Shown here: in pieces, positions 56,977 through 64,000 of the stretch | Position numbering within the stretch: the first letter of the stretch is position 1 | How the letters are laid out: each line of letters begins with the position of its first letter | NCBI GenBank assembly: GCA_021292165.1 | Contig: CM037878.1 | Coordinates: forward strand, 286,635,744 to 286,699,743 | DNA: 64,000 nt | Source: Shinisaurus crocodilurus | Taxonomy: Eukaryota; Chordata; Lepidosauria; Squamata; Shinisauridae | Direction of reading: 5' to 3' | The notes under the pieces: generated by a model | Told to the model about the DNA's origin: nothing | The model's database searches: none | Seen by the model: the letters and a program-made list of their open reading frames with translations, nothing else | Position numbers and translations under genes: made by a program

Positions 56977-57137
56977 TCGATTTCATAGATCATAGAGTTG
57001 GAAGGAGCCTACACAAGGCTATCGAGTCCAACCCCCTGCTCGATGCAGGGAACTAGAGGAGGGGTCTCCCATCCAAGTAAGAACCAGGCCTGACCCTGCT
57101 TAGCTTTCCACGCTCAGACAAGCTGAGCCAGCGAGGC
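56977..57137 (-). mobile_element. 5S-headed SINE between inverted arms
   Basis: Reverse copy, truncated in the head after gagccagcg. Confidence 0.83.
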
Positions 57138-57201
57138 CTTTACATGAGTTTAAAATGCAAATCTGCACATGCTCAGAGGCGTTTGTTCTTGTCGTTTTTA
57201 A

Positions 57202-57312
57202 ATTCAGAATTGGCAGATTTGTTACTGTTGTTCTAACATATTGGGGATGTAGAACCAGTTGGAAAGCCTGGGGCGGTGGTTGGATGGGTGAAGAGAAACG
57301 GTCAGTTGTGTG
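57202..57312 (-). repeat. Right arm of the 111-bp inverted repeat
   Basis: Partner of 56391-56501; ends ggtcagttgtgtg. Confidence 0.9.
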
Positions 57313-57337
57313 CTTCACAACTGAAGTAATACAAAGG

Positions 57338-57560
57338 GAAGGCTGGTGACTTCCTATTTTGGTGGGGCTGCTTATCCATCCAAGCTTTTTTTTGGGGGGG
57401 GAGCTTCATAGGAGCTCTCCACGGTGCTCCATGGTAGTGAACCTATTTGGGGGGGGGGGGTTCAGCACCATGGACAGCTCCTAGAAAGCTCCAAATCGAG
57501 GCTGCAAAACCTGCAATGGATAAGGAGCCCCACCAAAATAGGAGTCACCACCATCCTCCC
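57338..57560. mobile_element. Family O MITE, better copy
   Basis: Inverted ends tattttggtggggctgctta and the mirrored aaggagccccaccaaaata, each about 40 bp long, with an inner hairpin of ctccatgg/accatgga type. Confidence 0.6.
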
Positions 57561-57654
57561 CTGGTAATACATGTGGTCATCTAAAGGTGGTGGTGGGCAT
57601 ACGCCCATTAAGTCCAGGGTCTAAGAATGACCTAGCTTCCCACCACTGACTGGA

Positions 57655-57862
57655 CTTCCTGGTGGGAAGAGCTGTTCAACAGTGGAACAGAATGCCTCAG
57701 GAGGTGGCGGGGGGGCACTCTTCTTCACTGGAGGCATTTAAACAGAAGCTGGAGGGCCATCTCTCAGGGATGCTGTAGCTGCCTCCTGCCTTGCAGATCC
57801 TGCATTGAGCAAGAGGTTGGACCAGATGACCTCCAAGGTCTTCCGACTCTATGGTTCTATGC
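57655..57862 (+). mobile_element. CR1-like 3' end, diverged
   Basis: Ends gcattgagcaagaggttgga and ctctatggttctatg, an older CR1 tail. Confidence 0.68.
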
Positions 57863-57967
57863 GTCCGTAATCCCACTCGTCCAGCATCCAGTTTCCAAGT
57901 GGCCAGCTAGATGCTTCTGAGAATCCCACAACAGAGCATAAGGGGGAGCGCTCTTCCTTGGTGTTTG

Positions 57968-57968
<1 letters not shown>

Positions 57969-57999
<31 letters not shown>
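57969..57999. repeat. (CA)n microsatellite
   Basis: Uninterrupted CA run. Confidence 0.93.
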
Positions 58000-58001
<2 letters not shown>

Positions 58002-58017
58002 CCAGCAGCAGCATCTC

Positions 58018-58145
58018 CCCGTTCCCCCACCCGTAGCACACGGAGGGTACGCAGTAGGTGGGTATCGCAAGAAAGCTAATGCAGGTTGGCTACCCTAAGG
58101 ACTGAGTTGAGTCTTTTGGTTTGCTTTCGAAACCAAGATCTCATC
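58018..58145 (+). repeat. Diverged direct repeat, left copy
   Basis: Shares cccgtagcacac, tgggtatcgc, gtcttttggtttg and agatctcatccaacaataa with 58722-58870. Confidence 0.7.
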
Positions 58146-58721
58146 CAACAATAAATATTGTTTCTCGTGGCTCATCTCGGTCGATTTGGCCCCTTGAGTG
58201 GCAAAGATGGTCCTTTCCTCTGCCAAGCCCAAAGCGAAAGGGGGAGGAGAAGGTAATAAGAGCTGCAACACTGGAACTTAGTAAGAGCTGCCTTTATGGA
58301 TCGGGGCCTCTAACCTTGGCTACTCCACTCCCACTGTACTTCACCAGTTTCTCAGGGGGACCGGTGTCTTGACAAAACCAGCCGCTCACCAGGCCATTAG
58401 CATCGTCCTGACGAAAGGGCCACGTCGTTTTTAAGGGGGCAACAACTATCTGTCTCCAGCACCTGATGCTGCCCATCTAAAAAGAGAGAGATTTCGTTAA
58501 AAGGGTCAGGGCCGAGGTTGGGGGGGGGGGGAAGAAAGCAAACAATGAATTAAAACCATTGCTGAAAAACTGTAGTATTTCCCTTGTCAGGGATTGAATG
58601 TCGTTCTCTCCGGGACGTCGTGTCCACTGCGTTACAGCACAGAAGCGAATACTTTCCCGTAATACTTTCATGCATTCCTATTCCCACCCGCCACGCGCCC
58701 CCGCAACAAAAGCTCCTACTG
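58146..58721. other. No coding sequence; WNT11 3' flank
   Basis: It lies between the two direct-repeat copies. A G-run near 58520 is present. No AATAAA on the minus strand was found to place the WNT11 transcript end. Confidence 0.4.
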
Positions 58722-58870
58722 TCCAACCCCACCCCGTAGCACACAGAAGAAGGCACTCAGTAGCTGGGTATCGCCAAAAAAGAAAAAAAGAAGAAGAAGA
58801 AGCGAATGTCGAATGGCCACTATAAGAACAGAGTTTGGTCTTTTGGTTTGTTGCAATGAAGATCTCATCC
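58722..58870 (+). repeat. Diverged direct repeat, right copy
   Basis: Counterpart of 58018-58145, with an A/GAA insertion near 58780-58800. Confidence 0.7.
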
Positions 58871-58876
58871 ACCAAT

Positions 58877-58910
58877 AACCTGTTTGTTTGTTTGTTTGTT
58901 TGTTTGTTTG
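58877..58910. repeat. (TTTG)n microsatellite
   Basis: About eight TTTG units, probably in or just beyond the WNT11 3' UTR. Confidence 0.93.
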
Positions 58911-59160
58911 AGTCTTGTTTTCTCCAAGGTTTGTGGGAGAACCTTCCACTCATGACCAAAAGATGAGCTTTAAAACAAAACAAAACACGTCATCGTTCGA
59001 ACGCTGCGATTGCTTTCCGCCAAGTATCGTTGCTTTTTGGGCGAGGCCAACATGGACGAGTTTTTCTCCTTGTCTGAAGGGCACTTGGGAAGAAGGTGGC
59101 ATCATGGACGTCTCAGTTCGTGGCCGCGGTGAGAGGGAGAACGGCGCCCCAGGGAGGCCC
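58911..59160 (-). other. WNT11: Probable proximal 3' UTR of WNT11
   Basis: Immediately downstream of the stop codon on the minus strand and free of recognised repeats apart from an AAAAC run. The extent is inferred; no polyadenylation signal was identified. Confidence 0.5.
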
Positions 59161-59335
59161 TCATTTGCACACGTATCTCTCGACAGTCCTCTCGCACTTC
59201 TTGCAGGTGACGTAGCAGCACCAGTGGTACTTGCAGTGGCACCTCTCCACCACTTTGTCCATGTAGGGGTTGTAGCCACGTCCACAGCACATGAGGTCGC
59301 AGCTGTCGCTGCCGTTGGAAGTTTTGTTGCACTGC
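59161..59335 (-). CDS. WNT11: WNT11 last coding exon (C-terminal 57 residues)
   Basis: The exon encodes the C-terminal cysteine-rich lobe of a secreted Wnt ligand, which contacts Frizzled receptors and, for WNT11, chiefly feeds non-canonical (planar polarity, calcium) signalling. The first base completes a split codon, then 57 residues run to TGA at 59161-59163. Visible features: eleven cysteines in Wnt spacing, the block [13 protein letters not shown], then [15 protein letters not shown] and the end [10 protein letters not shown], which is the WNT11 signature. Two N-glycosylation sequons (NKT at 3-5, NGS at 7-9) fall at the start. The 3' splice site directly upstream is clean and there is no frame break. 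Earlier exons are not found up to 64000. A WNT11B paralogue is the main alternative. Confidence 0.95.
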
Positions 59336-59362
59336 CTGGAAAAAAGAGAAAGTGAGGTCAGT
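59336..59362 (-). promoter_or_regulatory. WNT11: 3' splice site of the last WNT11 intron
   Basis: On the minus strand a pyrimidine tract, tttctcttttttccag, ends in AG directly before the exon. Candidate branch-point phrases of the ctgac type lie just upstream. The exon phase (one base completing a codon) agrees with an arginine codon at this junction in known WNT11 genes. Confidence 0.85.
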
Positions 59363-59454
59363 CAGTAGGGGATTAAGGACCAGTCGGGGATGGGTTGAGG
59401 TACTCAGTGGAAAAACCCTAAGGTCGGCTCCTTTGTGGGATCAGGAGCTAGAAC

Positions 59455-60049
59455 CAGGGATGTTGAAGAGTCCTTGGTCTCGAGTCACGAGTAGAGTCAC
59501 GAGTCTTTGGACCCGAGTCTCGAGTCTGAGTCCTTGGTCCAAAATGGTGACTCACGAGTCACGAGTCCCAAGTCACTCCCAAAGCTGACTCCACAAGTCC
59601 CTATTAAAATCAATGGGTTTTTCCCCCAACAAAATAAGGCTACTTCAGATGTGTGGCTTAAATAAATCCTAGGCACAAGTGTGCCTTTTAATTTAAAACT
59701 CTGCCACTGATTTTGACAAGAACAGACCAGGCAGACAAACCCAAAATAACCAGGCAGGCAGAGGAGGCAGGGAACCCCAAAGCAGGCAGGCAGAGGCAGC
59801 CAAACCCAAACTGTCTGAAAGGTTGCATTTGAGGAAAATGATTTTAAAAAATAAAATCTTCACCAGCGATCACACTTCTCTCCACTCCTTCTGGCACAGC
59901 CCAGGGGATGTTGAAGAGTCCTTGGCCTCGAGTCCCGAGTCGAGTCTCGAGTCCCATTAAAAATATTGGGACTCGAGTGGGACTCGAGTCACAGGGGGGA
60001 CTCAGTCCGACTCACGAGTCGAGTCCTGGAGTCCGAGTCCCCATCCCTG
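59455..60049 (+). mobile_element. GAGTC-rich hAT, copy 4, in the WNT11 intron
   Basis: 595 bp, shorter than the others by an internal deletion. Flanks gctagaac and gaaggaac match at only 5 of 8 positions. It sits about 120 bp from the exon, antisense to WNT11. Confidence 0.87.
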
Positions 60050-60363
60050 GAAGGAACCAAAAGATCAAGTCCAAACCAGGACTCACCCCAAAAATTTCAA
60101 CTCCCCTCCCCGTGAAACGATCGGAGCCCATTTCAGCGGCCTAGTAAACAAAAGGTGTTGTGCAGACCTTCCATCTTTCCCACTTGAATGGATTGTTTTG
60201 TGGTAAGAAATAAGATGGAAGAAGGGAGGATGACAATGACCCCGTGAGGCCTCCTAAAATCCTATGTTTTAGGCAAGGCAATATAAGCCTTGTCTTGAAA
60301 CATCCTAAATCTCAGTTAGAGAGGCTTCATCATCACCCCACTGCTTAACTCTTTAGCTAGAGA

Positions 60364-60430
60364 GGTGCCAGGGATCAGACCTGGGAGCTTCTACAAGCAA
60401 AGCATGTGATCTACCGTTGCACCTCTACCA
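60364..60430 (-). mobile_element. tRNA-like SINE fragment
   Basis: The reverse complement reads as a tRNA-like head ending in a B-box-like phrase around gatcagacctggg. Too short and diverged to be a tRNA gene. Confidence 0.4.
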
Positions 60431-60519
60431 CCTCGCCATTGAAAAATGAATCCCATGAAAATTTGGACAAACCCTCAAACCCAGCCCTCCTGTCAATACC
60501 ACGTGCAGACATAATTTGT

Positions 60520-60895
60520 CCAATTAGAGATGGACAAATATGTCAATTTTGGTTTCTCTCCATTTCTCATTTTTCTGATCTTTGGTTTTTTTCTGAAGTT
60601 TGGTTCATCCCCAAATTTCAAGAATTCTTTTTAAAAGTTCATACGAAAATTTGTACGCATTTTCGAGAGCTTTTCTCCAAATACATGCATTTTTTGTATG
60701 CAATTTTGCCTAATCTACCTATTTTTTGCAAGCAGTTTCCCTAATATAATCCATTTTTAATGCTATCTTCACTAATATACACATTTCTTTGCACACATTC
60801 CCCCTAACAGATGCATTTTTGTATGCCTTTTTGATTGGAGAACTCCTCTGCAAAATTTGGAGAACTGTGACTTTCGAAGCATAACTGAGTTTCGT
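60520..60895. mobile_element. Family H-like repeat
   Basis: Starts ttagagatggacaaat and repeats gcatttttgtatgc-type phrases several times. Confidence 0.4.
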
Positions 60896-60902
60896 TTAAC
60901 AT

Positions 60903-61068
60903 AGATTTCATAGATGACAGAGTTGGAAGGAGCCTACAAGGCCATCAAGTCCAACCCACTGCTCAGTGCAGGAAACTAGAGGAGGGGTCTCCCATCCAAG
61001 TAATAACCAGGCCTGACCCTGCTTAGCTTTCCACGCTCAGACAAGCTGAGCCAGCGTGAGTCACAGGC
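60903..61068 (-). mobile_element. 5S-headed SINE in the WNT11 intron
   Basis: Reverse on the window, hence same strand as WNT11. Complete. Confidence 0.86.
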
Positions 61069-62152
61069 CATGTTGGTTCAAAAGTGCAAAATTAGGCGAG
61101 TTCAGCATTCACATGTAAACCACATGTGAATTTCTCCCCCATTCCTGCTCTGAACCATTGTCCAGATTGCAGAGTGCCTCTGGCTGGATGCAGTCCCTGG
61201 TCAGAGCGCTATGGTGTCAACAACCAAGGAATAGAACTTGGAAAAGCCACATTCCTTTCACCAACGGCCTGGACATCTCTCTTCCAATATGGCCTGGCAC
61301 TTGGTCACAGCAATAAAATAATTTAACATCCGATCAGGTTGGTGAAGAGGCGGAGGGAGCAAATGGATTGCTGGACTCTACCGCGGGCCAATCTGTTAAT
61401 GGGTGGAAATGAATCCAAAAAGATTTGTATGAAATTCCTCACGATGTAATGCTTTATGAGAAGTTATGGGATTGATGAAGTGCTGAGATCTTGTTCTCGG
61501 TCTGCCCTTTTATTTATTTCTGAGTCAGCCTGGCCTCCTGTTTGTTATTTCAGACTGGAGTTTCTATCCAGGTCCAACTCCCCCGCCCCAGTCTCTTAAG
61601 CCTACTCTTCTCATCACCCATTTATTTTTTTGTGTTGGTGGGGGTAGACGCATGTAAATATTTACAGATCTCTGGAAGGCTCACCAAGGCATTCTTTGCA
61701 AAAAAACACGCTGCGTCCCAGAGCCAAAACCTACGACTTGCGGCCACATGCTGTGTGTTTGTCTAGCTTTGGACCGAAGGCGTCGTTATATACACACCCC
61801 TGTGAGCCGGGACAGCCTCCAGCGAAAAAAAGAAAAAGAAAAAAGAAAAGAAAAAACTCCCCCCCCCCACAAAATATTCCCTCCTACACAAATTAGTCGA
61901 GAAGAAATATGTGGAGCAAAGGTTCACAGGCTTAAACAGATACATAGGAGAATGGAGGGGTTTAGAAAAGGGGTCGAGGATCTCCTGGCTGGATCGCCAA
62001 ACATCAGCAGCAGGATTTGGAGGAGAGATAAGGTGGGTAAGGATGTGTGTGTGCTTAACCCTCCCCCCGCCACTCACTGCTTCTCTTCTCTCCAAGATGA
62101 AGCAATATGTCCGGGAACCCAAGCTGGTGGAAAGGGCCAGCGGGGAGGAGTT
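61069..62152. other. Low-copy intron sequence
   Basis: Mostly free of recognised repeats; 61140-61500 is a candidate for conserved non-coding DNA. A C/A-rich stretch lies at 61826-61880. No exon is recognised. Confidence 0.4.
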
Positions 62153-62574
62153 GGGTGGCCACGTGTCCTCTTTTATAGAGGACAGTCCTCTGTTTGAAGG
62201 GCTGTCCTATCCAATTCCAGTTTTAATTTATTATTTTTTTTATTATGTATTACATTTCTAATCCACCTAATAACCAATGTGCTCTGGGCAGATTAGAAAC
62301 AAGCTTGAAGAAAAAGAACTGTAAGAACTAATAGCACCTGGACAGCAGTCTGAACACCCAAGAACACAAGTCACCGGGTCACGGTCTTCCCTACTATAGT
62401 GAGATGTACTGTATTTCTCTTCAAATTCTAAGAATTATTTCTAAATTTGCATCAATATGTATAAATGAGCATATGCAAATTTTATGCAACTGTGTGTCCT
62501 CTTCTGTCCTCTTTTTGGTTGATTCGGTTCCTCTTTTTTTGGGCAATTCTTAAGGGGCCACCCTAGGAAGGAGC
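62153..62574. mobile_element. Family Q DNA repeat in the intron
   Basis: Ends gggtggccacgtgtcctc and aaggggccaccct are inverted. An ATT-rich LINE tail is nested near 62222-62310. Confidence 0.55.
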
Positions 62575-62589
62575 ATCCCCCTAGTAATT

Positions 62590-62800
62590 CAATTGTACAG
62601 TACGCTAGGCTCCATTAAGCTGCCATGGCTAATAAGACACCGAAAGACCTCTTCCAGGAATTTCCCAGACTCTTTTCAAACCTGTTGAAGCCAGTGGCCA
62701 TGTCCACACCTTGTGGCAGTGAGTTCCAAAGGTTAATCATGCACTGTGTGAAGAAGCACCTCCCTTGGTCTGCACCAAATCTCCCACCTAGCAATTTGTA
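62590..62800 (-). mobile_element. Old LINE coding-end fragment
   Basis: Phrases such as ttccaggaatttcccagac and atgcactgtgtgaagaagca match the coding end seen at 52480-52560, but are more diverged. Confidence 0.52.
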
Positions 62801-62926
62801 GAAATGGGGATATTACATACCTGCCACATTATCTATGTCAATGTCCGTTCAGTGGAGCTCTAACAGCCAGAAGATCTTACCAGCTACAAGGGGCTATGGC
62901 TTAAACATAAGGTTGAGCTACACAAC

Positions 62927-62957
<31 letters not shown>

Positions 62958-63259
62958 CTTCCTTCCTTCCTTTGCCAAAGGGTAGCCCCCAGCCAAAGAA
63001 GGATTGGTGGGCATATTAATAGCTTAATCTCGTGCATGTTTTCTCATGTGTACTCCCAAGTAATCCCACTGTGTTTAATGGGGTTTCTTCCCAGTTGGGT
63101 TTGCATAAGATTGCAGCCAAACAGCCCGATCCTATCTATGTCTACTTGGGAATTAAGTCCCACTGAATTAAGTGGTACTTACTCATTACTCGTAAGTGTA
63201 CACAGGACTGCAGAGAACAGAGTAAGGTTTATACTAAGCTACAGCCTCCGCCTGGGTCA
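62801..63259. other. Intron sequence with TTTC repeat
   Basis: (TTTC)n/(TTCC)n at 62929-62972. The stretch 63045-63200 (taatcccactgtgtttaatg, later ttaagtcccactgaatt) looks like another reptile repeat but was not classified. Confidence 0.4.
62929..62972. repeat. (TTTC)n/(TTCC)n microsatellite
   Basis: TTTC units followed by TTCC units. Confidence 0.92.
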
Positions 63260-63424
63260 TAGATTTCATACATAGAGTTGGAAGGAGCCTACAAGGCCAT
63301 CGAGTCCAACCCCCTGCTCAGTGCAGGAAACTAGAGGAGGGGTCTCCCATCCAAGTCCTAACCAGGCCTGACCCTGCTTAGCTTTCCACGCTCGGACAAG
63401 CTGAGCCAGCGTGAGCCACAGGCC
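63260..63424 (-). mobile_element. 5S-headed SINE in the WNT11 intron
   Basis: Reverse copy, complete, with ctcggacaagctgagcc in the head. Confidence 0.86.
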
Positions 63425-64000
63425 ACAGATCGTTTGTCCCCTGAAACTGGGACAGAGCAAAGGTGGGATGAGAGGCCCACGGGGCAATCCGATGTGCTCA
63501 TTCTACTAACAGAGAACTTCTAACAGGGTTCTCCCATACATATACCATACATACACTGGAGCCAGAGTTGCAGTGGCGGTAGCGACGATGAGGGAAGCTG
63601 TGAAGGAGTCTATACGAGGACTAAAAATTGGGGGGGGGGGGCCTGCTGCCGAGTCCTCCTCCTTCTCGCGGAGCCAGAGCAGCGGTGGAGAGCAGGGAAG
63701 CAACACCGGATCGGGCAAGGAAAGGGTTAATCCAACCAATGCAGCAGCACATGTGCAGCGATGACAGATTCGGCAAGAGAGAGGGGTTAATCCAAAACAC
63801 GCAGTGCATGCGCAGAAAGCACATTGTTTAGATACGGACGCGACACACGCTCAGAAGCTCACGGTCCGCTCCACGCTTAACAGCGAATTCATAATCCGCC
63901 GGTCCGGGTGTGTTAAAAAAAAAGGTGATCGTTACAAACGGGCGAGGTTCGACCAGCGAGAGCGGGTTAATTATGAAATTCAGCGGCATCACTGCTTAAA
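63425..64000. other. CpG-rich region with a two-unit repeat
   Basis: Two units of about 55 bp at 63711-63765 and 63766-63815 share cggcaag and gggttaatccaa and a gcagtgcatgcgcag-type end. Unusually many CpGs follow to the edge. It may be one end of an element cut by the window. Confidence 0.5.

Larger units (their letters stand above)
59363..64000 (-). other. WNT11: Last intron of WNT11, left portion
   Basis: At least 4.6 kb of intron, filled with a GAGTC hAT, 5S-headed SINEs and other repeats. I looked for the preceding exon on the minus strand through its expected QSSPDFC-type coding and did not find it, so it should lie beyond the window. Confidence 0.75.

Noticed and set aside
58915..59355. 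146-codon plus-strand frame
   Set aside because: It is the antisense shadow of the WNT11 exon and its 3' UTR.
59363..64000. Earlier WNT11 exons
   Set aside because: No minus-strand segment encoding the expected upstream Wnt motifs with splice sites was found.

Overview
The window looks like vertebrate nuclear DNA from a squamate reptile, most likely a lizard. The evidence is the repeat content: tRNA-derived Sauria-type SINEs, young CR1 LINEs, a SINE whose head is 5S rRNA, L2- and RTE/BovB-like LINE remnants, many hAT and Tc1/mariner MITEs and several solo LTRs. No bacterial or viral gene organisation is present. The species cannot be named from this sequence. Boundaries were read by eye; no alignment or search was run. 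| Only one host gene could be supported. The last coding exon of a WNT11-type gene lies on the minus strand at 59161-59335, with a clean 3' splice site. From 59336 to the right edge is its last intron, so the other exons should lie beyond 64000. Positions 1 to about 59100 are intergenic or 3' flank and hold no recognisable host exon. | Layout. 1-10 kb: L2-like tails, the first GAGTC-rich hAT element, palindromic MITEs, a Sauria SINE and the longest CR1 (7712-9455). 10-27 kb: two adjacent solo LTRs of one family with perfect target duplications, Tc1/mariner MITEs, several complete non-autonomous hATs, a GC-rich hAT, then two more LTRs. 27-42 kb: nested LINE, CR1 and 5S-SINE insertions, a solo LTR with repeated CCAAT boxes and 4-bp duplications, and a four-layer nest at 40.4-41.8 kb. 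42-58 kb: a 66-bp minisatellite, more GAGTC hAT, CR1-in-CR1 nesting and a 111-bp inverted repeat. 58-64 kb: WNT11 3' flank, exon and repeat-filled intron. | The elements interact in visible ways. The CR1 3' tail is shared with the 5S-headed SINE, which points to CR1 machinery as its mobiliser. Three MITE families with different termini carry, in inverted pairs, a core resembling the ZNF143/THAP11 binding motif. Four copies of a GAGTC-rich hAT have arrays of that pentamer near both ends, as expected for transposase-binding subterminal repeats.
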